Numbered from the stretch's first letter, positions 35,700 to 47,905 are shown. The stretch: DNA of 64,000 nucleotides from Topomyia yanbarensis (GCF_030247195.1 NC_080672.1:364490271-364554270); one strand, 5' to 3'. Made by a program: numbers and translations. The notes: a model not told the origin generated them from the sequence alone.

Positions 35700-36240
35700 A
35701 CAGTTCAACATATTCTTATTTGGGCATTTTCGGAACGAAGGTGACGAGTGTATGACGGAAATCGATGTCCGAAGCCATTTTGGAATACAAGATGGCGAAT
35801 TCCGTGGTTAGCATATCTATAACCTCAAAAATATAGGCATTTTCGAAATGGGATTACTAGATAGTGATTAGTGATGCGGGTGATATGGTTATACAACATT
35901 TTTCTCAACCGGAAGACGCTATTTTGGTCTAGAAAAGGACGTCACTGGTCGATTTCCGTCATTTACTAGTCAAGCCCATTCAACAACACCCTTATGGTTA
36001 GGGTTATACAGAATTTCGAAATGGCATCAAACATCCATTTTCATCATCTACCGTGAAGCCCGTTCTAAAAATATTCTTATTGTTAGGGTTATCGAGAATA
36101 TTGCTCAACCGGAAGTCACCATCTTGGATTTCAAAAAGGTCCCAAACATCCATTTTTGTCATCTGCTTGTCAAGTCCGTTCCAAAAATACCCACATTGCT
36201 TGGGTTATTTAGAATATTGCTCAACCAACTAATTTTAATA
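35700..36240 (+). repeat. Degenerate tandem repeat, unit ~110-180 bp
   Basis: Recurring phrases AACCGGAAG(T/A)C, CCATCTTGGATTTC, CATCCATTTT(T/C)(G/A)TCATCT, TCAAGTCCGTTCCAAAAATA and GGGTTATnnAGAATATTGCTC appear at about 35705, 35900, 36000 and 36110. Resembles a dispersed tandem family I recall from mosquito genomes. Confidence 0.7.
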
Positions 36241-36423
36241 AGAATGGGAACCGAACTTTTTTTACATATTAAATCGCTCGGTTTCGTCCGTAAGTGGAGG
36301 TTTCAGTGCATTCGAATTTTGTTAAACGTGGTAATCACTAGCGATAGTGTTAATTTTTGGGGATTTTTAGGGCTTAATCTTCTATAAAACTCCTACTTTT
36401 TATTATACAATCCGTTTATTTCA

Positions 36424-37561
36424 CTCGATTCAATGCGTTAGCTAAACGGAGCCGAGGCTTTTTTGTATATTTCCATGATGTAAACAATGAAAATGATTTC
36501 TTTCTTGTTTCTTGCCCTTGCGTGTTACGAGTGTGAACTTCCCCAATGGTGGTACTGGCTGTTGATTTTGAGGTACTTGACGCAGCTTTTGCCGTCAATA
36601 TTACCTGAGCAGCTGTCACAAATTTGGCAATTGTTTGTGGTTCAGGTAATGGTATTGGAGGCAGTGGATGTGCAAAGATGCATTGTGTATAATGATACTA
36701 TCGCATTATGTTTAGTACGTCCAGGTGTCAGGTAGAAGAAAATGGATCCATCCGTATTCTCACCTCAAAAATACCACTTAAAATACCTGGAAGTAGTTCC
36801 TAGATGTGTCCTTTGTAATGAATACTGTTCTCGCGGCGGATACTGAGACCGTTCGGAATGTGATCGACTATGTGAAGGCGGACACGTTTTGTGTAAAATT
36901 AACTGAGTTTATTCACTTAATCGATTTTGGCACTATTGAAAAAGATAGTGTGCACTACTCGAGAGATTTATTCCAACTAACTTATCTGGTTTGCATATAA
37001 CAATTTATATGGGAATTCAGTTCAAAAGGAAATTAATAATAAATGCCGTTCCGATCTTCGGATCTATTTCTCTCTATATGGATCTATACTGATCCAAAGG
37101 GGAAAGCGAGATCGATACATTTCCTCAAGTTTAGTACACAAATGAGAAATATAAATCTTATATGCTAGGGTTGCTCCAACAAATACTATTTTTACCAAAT
37201 GTGACATGAATCTTTCAATGGTCACGGTGCAAGGAAGTGATAGGAAGATCTTGTAGCCGAACATTGATTTTCTCATCGTCCATATGAGGATCTTAGTTAT
37301 AGCGTTGTCACACACAACAACGTACTACTAGTTCTTAGGCAAGATTACTGGTTTCGCTTGGGGCTATTTGTTGAATGCTATCAGCACTGAATACCTGACA
37401 TGACAGAACTCGATAAAGGCGACTTCCGTAAGCCTAGCCTCCATTTTCACCCTCAGAAAATTTTCCATATCAAGAATGCACGGTCTTATGCGGAATGATC
37501 GAATGTCGATATCCTCTGTATTTGGCTGGAGCACTATTTCTTGTTTCTGTGACTCACTCAT
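36424..37561 (-). pseudogene. Gag-like ORF1 relic D
   Basis: Starts at the ATG ending at 37561 (MSESQKQEIVLQPNTEDIDI), followed by RIRPCILDMENFLRVKMEAR and LTEVAFIEFCHVRYSVLIAF; aligned to copy B this covers the N-terminal domain. The middle is unreadable. The C-terminus near 36480-36530 shows only traces. The 3' hairpin words CGGCTC, TTTAGCTAACGCATTGAA lie at 36424-36455. It supplies the uninterrupted version of the site where the 1423-bp foldback entered copy A. No RT. Confidence 0.75.
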
Positions 37562-37793
37562 CTCTACATATCATTAGACCAACAATTAAAGTAACAGTCT
37601 CTTTTGTTCTTCACACACAACATGAAAGGAATTGCTTTTGCCGTTCGCTTCGCACTGATTCGGGCAGAAGTAGAAAGCACACTGAGTGTCGTGAATGGTG
37701 TCTTTGGTAGTAGAAATAGTCTTCTTTAACCTTTTCTCATTAATTTATTCAAACCAAACGAGATACAATTTTTATAAGCTAAAGATTTATTTG

Positions 37794-38075
37794 AAACGGC
37801 TCAATGCGTTAGCACAACTGAGCCGTGGGGTTTTCAATTTTTTTCACAATATGTAAAAATTTAAAAAAAGCTAAGAATGTCGGTCTGGCAGATCTTGTTG
37901 ACGCAGCTTGCTGCTGCGTGTTGAGATCCTTTTCCTTGGCGGTGAAGCCGCTTGGGGATCATTCAGTCTGCCTTCTTTCCCGTTATCGTTCCCGTCCATG
38001 TCATCATCGGTACTGCTTTCTTGCTGTTCACGATCAGCGGTTCTTATTTGTTTCTTGTTTTAAAGGGTCGCTGTT
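37794..38075 (-). pseudogene. Gag-like ORF1 relic E, C-terminal part and 3' tail
   Basis: Minus strand reads LNDPQAASPPRKRISTRSSK and LRQQDLPD, the same basic C-terminus as copies A and C, then the 3' hairpin with arms ACGGCTCAGT and ATTGAGCCGT and an AAATAAA stretch. The 5' part is missing. It ends about 230 bp before the start codon of relic D on the same strand, so D and E are arranged head to tail. Confidence 0.78.
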
Positions 38076-39100
38076 GTAAATCCGTTTCTTAAGAGTCTCT
38101 GAAAAAGATGTTTTTTCTTTAATTTATTTTTCAAAAATTTCGAAAGGGAGGCTAAGTACACCAAGTCTCTATGGCCACAGCTGAAAAGTTTTATTTAAGC
38201 GCCACCTCTTAAGCAAAGTTTTAAATTAAATAATTTTGTCAAAAGAAGCCAGTTCCAAACAACTTTGTTGAAGGCATCTAACTTTCATGGTCTTTATTGA
38301 AAAAGATATCAATTATGTTCCACTCAATGGCATGTGTGACCCACAGTGCGGTCACCTGAAAGGATCCATCTTTCTATTTGTTAAAATTCAAACTATTCAC
38401 AGCGGGAGGTGAAAAACAGTAAAGCGAAAAAAGTCTACTGAATTCCTCACGTGAGACTCAAAATTACCAAAGGATTGAAAATCGGCAGCTTTCCATAGTA
38501 GTAGTTAAGATCAATGATTGATCGGTGACCGGCCAAAATTTGTTGTTTGAAATCGAAAATCCTCTACCAGTGGAGTGATCGATCACGGTTTGACACAACC
38601 TGCCACCGGCAGTGTGAAATCCGATAAAATCGGTAGCTCCAACCATGAACAAAACTGTTTATGGGGGCAGCACCCGAAATTTCCCGTGCAACTCAAACCA
38701 TCCTATGTCAAACTTGTTTCTAGTCCGTCTGATCTGACTGATTGCCTTAAGTTATCGACCCCTGCACCACGCTACCGCCGTTACTACTCATCCACTCTAA
38801 ACTCGACGTGTATTCTTGAGATCCATGAGCCTTCATGTTAGGAAGATTATTTGAGTATTCCCCCTTTGCTGCAGATTCAATTGGAACCAACAAGCAAAAA
38901 AGTACCGTCCCAGTTCGAACTAGTTCAGCAACTCGACCACTTCTCGGACACACCTATTCGAGGTCGCTTAGCATGTACTAAAGACTATTTATGTGTGGTT
39001 GAAAAAAGGCCCCTTTCTCCAGACTGACCTTCTTGGCCGGACTAGAGTAGAACATTCTTTCAAAAACGAGAAACCGGTTTCTACCATCGGCCTACACTAC
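38076..39100. other. Unrecognised sequence
   Basis: No gene or repeat identified. Small frames on both strands (38464-38953) show no motif. Confidence 0.4.
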
Positions 39101-40824
39101 GGGTTCTACGGGGAAAGTTAACATATTACAAAATGTTGCCTTTTCCGGAACACAATGCTATCCACCGAGGGTCACCCCCGCCATCGCTTCGCGTCCAAAG
39201 TGCATTCGTTCGTACACCGTGCGCAAATATGGATCAGATCAGGGCGAAGTCGCCCTTGTTGTTACGATTTCTGCCAAACTACCCGCCAACGCATTTAATT
39301 CCATTCCGTTCGCATGCTGCTGCTGCTAGCTGGACCAGTTGAGCATGCGCGAGTGCACAAAACCGCCCCCACCTTCGTTCGCAAGCTGGTGGTTTGGTGG
39401 GATATGTGTTGGGTTCGTGATCGATGCGTTTGGTGGTGGGTGGAGGAGGTGGATGACGCAGCGCTCGTGCTCTCAGTTTGCCATGAAGTACACGCGCACG
39501 CCCCGAGGGGAAAGTCCATAAATAATGGTCCGTTCTTGCTTCGTAGCGATCGGACGATTTCTTCGGCTCGGACAGGGAGGAAAACAGAAAATTCACCGAC
39601 GACGACCGGTCGCCTTTCTTCCCGCTCAATACGCGCAACCAAATGACTTATGGGCCACTTAAATTATCATAAAATCTCAATTACGGTATAAACCCATTCG
39701 GACGCCGAAGTCAAGACCTTGGCTGCTGTGGCTGGTGAGATACCAGCCAGTCAGCAAGCCAACCAGTCAGTCAGTCAGTCAGTAATCCGGCCAGCATCAG
39801 CAGAGAGTGAGATGGGAGGAGCTGTGGATGCGTGCGGATTATCTCGGCGGTCCAATCTGCCCGGATACAAGTGTGTTAATTTTTGTCAGTTTGCAATTGT
39901 TCAGCCATCAACGACTTAATCATGATTGAGGCAGGATTTGGAGGTAGTTTTGACGGTCGGTGAGCCAGCCACTCATTCGAGCGAGTGGTTCGGATGACGT
40001 CGATTGGACATAATCTGGCGGATTTGATTCGCTTCTGTCGGGGTCGTCGTCGTCGTGGGCTGTTTACCGTCGTCGCGGATGAAGGTTATTATTTTGATTG
40101 GGTGAGACTGTTGGAAACGTGGTCGGAACGGAAATTGAACTGCATTGGCGACCGGCGACGCATCGCGCTTACGGCGACTCGTTTCGTTTCGAATGGGTTA
40201 TACCAAAAACTTGTCTTAATGCAGTTTAGTGTGTGATTGTACGTTTCTACGTACGTACAACAGCAACAGCAGGCAGACATATTTAAACACTGCGCAGCGC
40301 AATGTATTTGAACACCGCAACTGTTTGTGTGCATTGAAAACGGCACTCCGTGTAAGTTACTGTGCCGACTGTGCTCAAATTTGAAAAGCATCGGAGCCGA
40401 GTTTTTTCAGCTTTGTGGAACACTTTGAAACTTGCGCCCGTATCCAAGCAACTGTAAAAAATTGATTTATTAACTCATCTTTTTTATTAATGACTTTCAG
40501 TAAGTCAAACTTTTTTCTTTTTATGTTTTAACGACATTCAATTTGCCTGGAAGTCACGATGTATTTTTTAATATTAAAAGCCATAGTTTTCAAGGAAGAG
40601 TAAGGATCTGGTAAAAGGAAGTTTAGCAAAGCAGGGAGTAGGGTCACAAAAATTAATTATTTACTCGCTTTACTTAAAAGAAGTAAAATTAAATCACGGC
40701 TGTATGGTTTGTAATAAAGAAACGCTGTGTTCCGTTTGGAAATTGAATTTAGCTGTCAGCGTTAACAGCTGAACAGCCGTTGTTTGAAACGGTGTTTGCT
40801 ATTTTTGTTCAACGCATTCAGTTG
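39101..40824. other. GC-richer unique block, no gene recognised
   Basis: 39120-39650 is GC-rich and open in four overlapping frames (110-119 aa), which argues for composition rather than coding. There is a (CAGT)n run at about 39763-39781. The 83-aa frame at 39985-40236 has no recognised domain. Confidence 0.4.
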
Positions 40825-40832
40825 AATGGTAC

Positions 40833-41617
40833 TAGGGTTGTGGTAGCGGTAATAACGGTACCGAAAATCCCGGGAATACTGACCCATTTTAGGTACCGTA
40901 ATACCGGTACTGAACAAAAGCCACTACCGGTATTTTCGTTACTCTACAATGATTGCTTTCCATTATTCACTGGGTTGCGCGTAATAAGACTATAGTCTAA
41001 GTCATGTCTGTATTTGGTTTGCTCTCAAACTTTATCTATAAAAGAACGAACATCGATTTAGTAGCTAACAATTTAAGAATTGGTGAACTGCTTCAAATGG
41101 GGCGATTTGTAATTATTGTTGATCGGAAAATTCAGTAAAACTGCATAGTTTACAGGAAAGCAAGGAGCCTTGGTATGCACTAGCGAAAAGGTAGAAACCA
41201 ATTTAGCCAAAGCAAGAGAGGAAATACGAGCAACCTGCTCGGATTTACTGCCATTCTCGCTTTGATTAACTGTTGTTAATAGGATTTCTTACATTTACCA
41301 TCTGTTAAAGTCGACAAAAGTTGCAACGCTTAGCAGTTATTGATTTCAAACTGGCCTAGATTTCGAAATAAAAGAAGGTGCCGCATACGAAAAATATCTT
41401 CTACTGAAATGAGTCATGCCATTCCGAAGCAATTAAAAACAATAAACATGTTTTTTTATCAGCACAAATCAATCATCTGAGAATGAGGTTATCAGTTTGA
41501 GCATTCAATTTCAGTTTGAATCTTTTTTCGAATGTTCTAAAAAACTTTACCGGTACTGAGGGCTTCAGTACCGGTAGTACCGGTTCTTGCCGAAAAGAGT
41601 CGGAACTGCGAACCCTA
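40833..41617. mobile_element. hAT-like non-autonomous element, 785 bp, 8-bp TSD
   Basis: Starts TAGGGTTGTGGTAGCGG and ends CGGAACTGCGAACCCTA (inverse TAGGGTTCGCAGTTCCG). Subterminal regions carry many ACCGGTA/TACCGGT words in both orientations, typical of transposase-binding repeats. It is flanked by AATGGTAC at 40825-40832 and 41618-41625. TAGGG ends plus an 8-bp duplication indicate hAT. No transposase ORF. Confidence 0.92.
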
Positions 41618-41625
41618 AATGGTAC

Positions 41626-43358
41626 TGCTTCTAATGGGCTTCAATGTAATCCTTCAAATTCGGGGGATACGCAAATCTTATACACGGTTGCGCACTGTTT
41701 GTTTAATTCATTATATCGTAAACGTACGTAAACAGTTCGTACAACACCGTTGGGTTTGTTTTGGTGGTGACAGCATCGGGTGGTAAGAGCGAAAATGTTT
41801 GAAATTTTTTGATGTTGTAGAATTACTCTGGAAGCTGATAGAACTCGATCAACATTTTATTCTATTGTAAATACCTCAAAAAAGCTTAACTCAAGTAAAA
41901 GATGTAGAACGAATGCACATCGAATGAACTAATAAACAAATTGCACATCTTTAAAATAGACTAATACTCTTGTTTAAAATCAGTCTATTTTGTACTAACG
42001 TATGAATAACGCACATCATGGGCATGGATGATTTTTGTAAACAACATTTTTAAACTGCTAAAACTTTTGATTTAGGCAGAATTTTCTCAAAAAAAACAAG
42101 TAAGACCAGTAACTGGTACTATTAGAACTTAGAACTGAAGTTATTCCTATTAGTCTGATATAACTCTGCTGGAGCAGTACTACCAGAGATATTTACAGTT
42201 AGCGTTGTTAAAATTTTGATATATCTTCATTATTTTCCATTATTGTTGAAAACTGATAAAACGCATCAATTTGGACCGTCTTCGACTATGTTTTCCTATC
42301 ATATAGAATATTGAAAATATTCTGGGAGAATTGTGTTGAGCACCGGAAGGTAAATATTGAGCAGCTTCCAGCACTGCGAATGAAGCATCTTTAAAAGCGG
42401 GGTTTTCGTGTTTCTTGAACTATATGAACGCTACAAAAAGTTGGCCATGTAAGGGTTAACTTAGATTAATTTTTCATGCATGCACGATGAAATTGCTCAA
42501 GAAGAAAATATATTACCTTGAAGAACAGCTCATGAAAGAAAGAATGATGCATTTTATTATTCATTCCACGAATATACGAATATTGCTGGTTCTATATTGA
42601 TTGTCTCCCATATTATTAAACACAATGATTATATTCTTGAGGCCATCACGAATAGAACTACGGAATCTTTTTGATATGAGATACAATTTAATCCTGTACT
42701 GTGACGAGTTCCCGAAACGAAAAAGGTATCATCACAAACGTAGAATCCGTAGCCTAATGTTGATCCTGTACATGACACTGTTTTTTTTAAATATTTGGAT
42801 GCAACTGTATTAGTAATAAATGTAAGAGGCTTGAAATGTGCTAATACTAAAACTGTTCACTTAAATGAAGGGATATTTTCTTCATCTCGTCTACAGAAAA
42901 AATAGAAAAAAACTACACTTGCAAGGGTTAAATATCTCGCATGGTATTTTTTTATTTTGGAGTCTCTCGCTAAAGTTATGCGAAGATATGGTATAGCAAA
43001 GTACTGAGAACTGACATACAAGTAAAATTTTCAACTTGTGTAAGAAATAAAACTGTCGCTTTGAAATGACATCAGCGAGTAGCAACTTGCCACTAGTCGG
43101 CGCTTCAATCGGCCAACAATCGCTATACGGGACTTGTGCGCAAACTTGGAAACAATGGTCGCTCACGCATGCGAACCTGTATGCGATGGTGGTTTTCAAC
43201 GTATTTTCATTTAAATGTTTACACAGGTTTTTCGGGAACGTTTGTTCTAACTTATATGTCTGTTCTCTGTGTAGCAAAGCGTCCTTTTTTTAATCTGAAA
43301 AAAACAACCGAAATGTCTATAAAAACGAAAGCTTTGCGATTATTTTTATATTTTTGTG
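41626..43358. other. Unrecognised AT-rich sequence
   Basis: No recognised element or gene. The 128-aa minus frame at 42891-43277 is overlapped by two plus-strand frames and has no motif. Confidence 0.4.
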
Positions 43359-43469
43359 AATTATGCCTATCGTCCATTATGCCTAACATAAATTATGCCA
43401 ATCGTCCATTATGCCTAACGTCCATAATGCCTAACGTACTTATGCCTAACGTATTTATGCCAAACGTCG
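43359..43469 (+). repeat. 16-bp minisatellite ATTATGCCTAACGTCC
   Basis: Seven imperfect units of 15-16 bp, each with ATGCC(T/A)A(A/T)C. Confidence 0.92.
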
Positions 43470-44520
43470 CGCACTCCTTTGAAAATTGTTTCTGTGGATT
43501 TCTGTATCACTTGAATTTTATTTTTTTGACATCTTTGAATGTTTTAAATATAGAATTTTGTGTCTTCGATTTTTTTTGATTTACGGGCTTGGGATGTTTG
43601 ACCTTCGGATAGTTAGTGTTTGAATCTCCGAACAATTATTTTATTTGCATTTATTTGGGTTTTATTAATTAATTGAATCATTTGAAATGTAAGTCTCGCC
43701 TCGTATTTTTAAATTTTTTATCATTAGATCTATGGAAATATTTGAATAGATGAATCTTTGATCCATTGGGTTTTTAGATCATTCGATCTTCTGACTTTGT
43801 CGGAACTTTGAATCTTTGGATTACTGGAAATGAGTTTTATATATTTGGTTCTTTTGAGCTTAGTGTATTTCAATCTTCTCATCGCTGGTTGAAGCTTAAC
43901 ATTTTTGCAAAATTTGTTTTTTTATTGTAGAAAACTGTTATTTTTTAGAACTGCAACTCTCTATATCTTTAGATCCTGATTCTCTGGATCATTAGATTCT
44001 TGATACTATTCAACTCCGGATTTCCAATTCCATTCCATTCTTCGGATATATTAAATTTTGTTGAAAGACTTTGACCAGCATGTCCATTTATGTGAACATT
44101 GGTTGGTTTGACGATTGTAACTTATCAACAGAAATGGAACATTGATATGATTAAACAACAAATAATATATCAAAATGAAGACGGCCATACCAAAGTCACA
44201 CGAAAACACAAAAAGCACCAAACATCTAACAGCGAAAATCAAAGTAGTAGGCTGCAACTTTTGCATACAGTTTGAAGTAGTAGTTTCGATGTATGTTAAA
44301 GTATTGGGAAATGTATAACCATTGTTCCTATAGTTATATTTTATCCTACACACTAAAACGCCTACTATTCATGTACCATCCTGGTCGAAGCGGCTGTCAA
44401 AATAATTATCAAGATTTCTGGCAGCCACAGATTTATATATTTACAACAAGCGATAATAGGGAACTTGGCTGCATACCATAGAAATCAGGTACCGATCACG
44501 CATTAGAAACAAAACGAATA
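43470..44520. other. AT-rich low-complexity sequence
   Basis: 43560-44050 is rich in short TTTGAATCTTTGGAT-type words (ATCTTTGAT, TTTGGATTACT), possibly an old decayed tandem array. No gene. Confidence 0.4.
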
Positions 44521-44524
44521 TTAA

Positions 44525-45220
44525 GGGGGCCATCTGGTGTAATGGGCACAAAAAATCGACTTCTTTATTATCCGCTTAATTGTTAGTATTGAACCTCTAG
44601 AATAGTCTCCCGCAATCTCGGTGGCCACGCTGAACTTCTTTTGTTTTAAACAGCCATGCCATGCCTCGCGCGTATTTGCTGTAACACACGCAGATTGCAA
44701 TCGATCGGCAACACTTTTCGAAAATCTGACAGCGATAAAAATACAGTGTAAACAATACACTCAAAATTTTCCAAATTTTCAAGAGAAAATACCCAAAGGG
44801 TTCTTTTTTACAGCGTATTTCCAGTGATGCAATTTGATGTGGGACACCCTTTAATAGCGCACCCCTTAAGATAACTGAACAATTAATCTACGAATTGGCA
44901 TGATTTTTTTATGAGATTGTACAGATTGGTTCATCGAGTAACTACAAGTCTAAGTTTGACAAATCTTCTTGAATTTCCTGTTTCAGACAATTTTATCAAG
45001 ACTTATCGTGTTCGCCGCGGCGCTCTTCTACGTGGAAATGGTTGAACGTCTACTCTTGGAACGCTCGTATGTGTTGTTCTGCGTGACTGAACTTATATTT
45101 TTTTAGTACACAATGAATGTATAAATAAATCTTAACATTACACAAAAGATCCATTGTTGCCTTGCCAAAATCGTAAAACAAAATAACTTTCAGCTTGAGC
45201 ACTTTATTCTAGACGCCCCC
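44525..45220. mobile_element. TTAA-flanked MITE with GGGGGC ends
   Basis: TTAA at 44521-44524 and 45221-45224 flank GGGGGCCATCTGG and the inverse of GGGGGCGTCTAG. TTAA targets are used by piggyBac elements and by mosquito MITEs described as TTAA-specific. The inverted ends are short and imperfect, and no ORF is credible inside. Confidence 0.65.
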
Positions 45221-45717
45221 TTAAGAGGGATATCTTTGTCAAGTCCTGGGATAAAATATTGTTATGTTTATCGAAGAAATGATTGGCAATTTAGAAAAGC
45301 TAGGGGAAGAACTTAATTGTCCTAAAGAAAAATTAGGCACATTGTATCGCAAATTGACCAAATTAACCGCAAATTTAAGAGCGAAAACATGCTTTATTTT
45401 GTGGTGCAATGTTCAACAATTAAAATCTCTAAGTTCGAAGCCTGACACCCGTCAGCCTACAATAATCGTTGGATATCAGAGTTAAATCGAAATTTGTTTT
45501 ATTTCGATTCTACATTACGCTAATAAGAGTATTAATACTATCACTATTTACTCGTATATTGTCCAAAACAATGAAGTATTTTTAGCGCACTTTGACATAT
45601 AATAAGACTTAAAGACGTGCAAAGTAATTTTGGCCAGTAATTTCGTCTAGTTACGCCACCGTGCGACGATGTATCTGGAATCATTTACACGGCCTATAGA
45701 CCCCGTATTGCGCACAC

Positions 45718-47127
45718 CAGGGCATTGAGAAAAAACACTCATTGAATTCTTAAAGTACCCCTCCCTTTTATATTGTGACAAATGTCGTAGTAAGCTCGAA
45801 TGCCAAATTTAACATCATTTGGACAATTTTAGACCCCAACAACTCTTGACTTGTGTTTGACATTGGCACTATGGGAAAATATGAGGAAATAATATATTAA
45901 ATGATTTAACTTTTGAAGTAGCACTTGAAAAATTACAGTTTATACTTTCTTGCAAAGGAAACCATTCTTATTATTTTCACGTTGTTCTAAAAATACGGGA
46001 AATTCGGGTTTTGGAATTTTTTGTCCCAAAAATCCTCTATTTTGAACAACTTTTTGCTCTTGCAAATCGTCGCTTAGCGCTGCCATGGAGTGTTGTAAAT
46101 GAACTTTTATGGCACCAAAATGTAGTTGATGTTTCAATTAGGACCATTGACCGCTAATTTTGTTCGCATCTATCCACCTAAAAGGATGACTTGCTGATTT
46201 AGGTCCGAGTAGCCCCGGGTTTCCCTATATAATTCGAAGGAACAGCTCATGATAAAAAGAAGGATATAAGGAAATAATTGAGAAGCAAGCAAAGCAAATA
46301 ATAACCGAGAATCCTCGCAAGTAAGCAGGATAAGCTTCGATTTTTGTTCCTTTTCACTGTTAAATATTCAGTTTCTTGGCCTTCGGCCTAATGCCCATTT
46401 TGCATAATGTCTATTCGACCTAGTGTCCATTCGACTGAATGACCATTGGCCTAGTGACCCTCGGCCTATCGGCATTCGGCCTATCGGCATTCGACCTAAT
46501 GCCTGGACACCATATATATATTAATGGTGAACAGACTATTTGTTTTATTTAAATATGCAGCGGCGAAAAAAATGACGACAGTGTGCTTAATCCCTAGTTT
46601 TAAAATTAAAAAAAATTGCATAAATTCTCCCTTCATTTTAAACTGCTCATTGTTTTGAATCTTGCGTTTAGTTTCAACTACTCTATTTGGTTCTTCCTTT
46701 GCTTTATTCGGCCTTGTGTCCTTCGGTCTTTGGGCGATTCGGCATAATTACCATACGGTTAAGTGGTTAATATATTTTTTCGAATGTCTATTTTTTTTCC
46801 TAATGCCCATTCGGCCGGATGCCCTTCGGCTTATGGACTTTCGGCCAAATGGCCTTTGGCCTAATGGCCGGACACCCTTCAATTTCTCGTAATTTCTGAG
46901 GAACAGAATAATATCTTTATTCAAATACTAAAATTGTTTCCTTTCAAAAAGGTATAAATTGTAATTTTCCGAGTATTAATTTAAAAGTTATAGCATTTAA
47001 TAAATTTTTCCTTATATTTTCATATGGTTCCAGTGCCAAAAACATCATGCGAAGTGGGCCCGGGTCTAAAATTATCCAACTATTGTGCAATTTGGCATCT
47101 GAGCTTACCCTGACATTTGTCACAATT
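45718..47127. mobile_element. Decayed relative of the 1423-bp foldback MITE
   Basis: The left end CAGGGCATTGAGAAAAAACA and following arm (GTGACAAATGTC, CATCATTTGGACAATTTTAG, GGCACTATGGGAAAATATG) match the left arm at 19377. From about 46895 the inverted arm returns (AATACTAAAATTGTTTCCTT, GGTATAAATTGTAATTTTCC, TGACATTTGTCACAAT). The right terminal GCAATGCCCTA is gone, replaced at 47128 by TTAACATTCCGGCAGTCGCG of another repeat. The middle includes a minisatellite. Confidence 0.82.
46381..46880 (+). repeat. Degenerate 16-17 bp repeats, ATTCGGCCTAATGCCC type
   Basis: Two patches (46381-46512 and 46700-46880) of imperfect units with TTCGGCCTA(A/T)(T/C)G or TTCGACCTA. Each patch ends with a (T/C)GGACACC word. 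The variant TTCGGCCAAATGGCC at 46843 overlaps in sequence with the 17-bp minisatellite at 33.8-35.6 kb. Confidence 0.8.
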
Positions 47128-47379
47128 TAACATTCCGGCAGTCGCGCTAGTACACTGAGCGCACGCTGCTTTGAAAATCTAGCGAAATCGTCTTAGGGCT
47201 CCAGCGGGTGCTCGTTCAGTGAGCCATTTGCGCGATTTCTGGATGTTTAAAGAGAGCTGGGAGGGGGGGGGGGGGGGTATAAAAAAAAATTGCTGTGTGC
47301 GCAAATTTCCTTTCGACCATGCTCACATGAACCTGCTTCGCTCTAGTTTTCCGTTTTAAGGTAATAACGCTTTAGAATA
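47128..47379. other. Repeat edge and poly-G run
   Basis: Begins TTAACATTCCGGCAGTCGCG, which I recall as the edge of a mosquito repeat. A run of 15 G lies at 47263-47277. Confidence 0.4.
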
Positions 47380-47905
47380 CCTAAATTTGCCGAAAATAGC
47401 TAACAAAGTGGATACATTGGAATTAATTTTTTGTGATTTTATGGAACTGAGTTTGGACGAGTATGAGATTGATGTGCGTCTGCACGATTTATTATTGCGT
47501 ACAAGCAATCAGTTCATTACAACCATCGTGTTAGAATACGGATCGGTGGAATGAGTTAAATTTGAAAGCTGAAGATTTTTTTCCTGGGTGCTTCCAACGG
47601 CGTTCCTGTCGTGAGAATGCGAGTGACGAAGCCTACTACTGAAAACCATGTATTAAACATCTAACGGAACAATATCAACTGCAAGCAAACCCAACACACA
47701 GCACTCACCCACATGAACCAAATCAGAAACAACCGTAGTTGCTGCTGAGGCCGAATGCCGGAAGAACAGAACCTATGGGCACCGTTTCCAACTGTTATGC
47801 TGCGCTTACTACCTCCAATTCAACAGCCAGTACTACCAATGATAAAGCAAACCACAAAAAACATACGATAGTGACTCGTAGGTCCAACAAATAATTTTAC
47901 ATAAT
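47380..47905 (+). pseudogene. Gag-like ORF1 relic F
   Basis: Reads YEIDVRLHDLLLRTSNQFIT, then LEYGSVE and a stop. In another frame follow remnants of the FFPG-NGVPVVRMRVTKP motif (47577-47632), comparable to NFFPGILNGVRVVRM in copy B and FFPGVPNSVRVIRM in copy C. A trace of the basic tail TRRSNK lies at about 47875-47892. Heavily mutated, with no RT downstream. Confidence 0.68.

Noticed and set aside
38464..38953. Possible retrotransposon coding remnant on the minus strand
   Set aside because: A few suggestive words only; no RT, integrase or protease motif could be read.
39279..39646. Four overlapping frames of 60-119 aa
   Set aside because: GC-rich stretch with few stops on both strands; no motif and no reason to prefer one.
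44621..44827. 68-aa frame in the TTAA element considered as a transposase trace
   Set aside because: No transposase motif; opposite-strand frames equally long.
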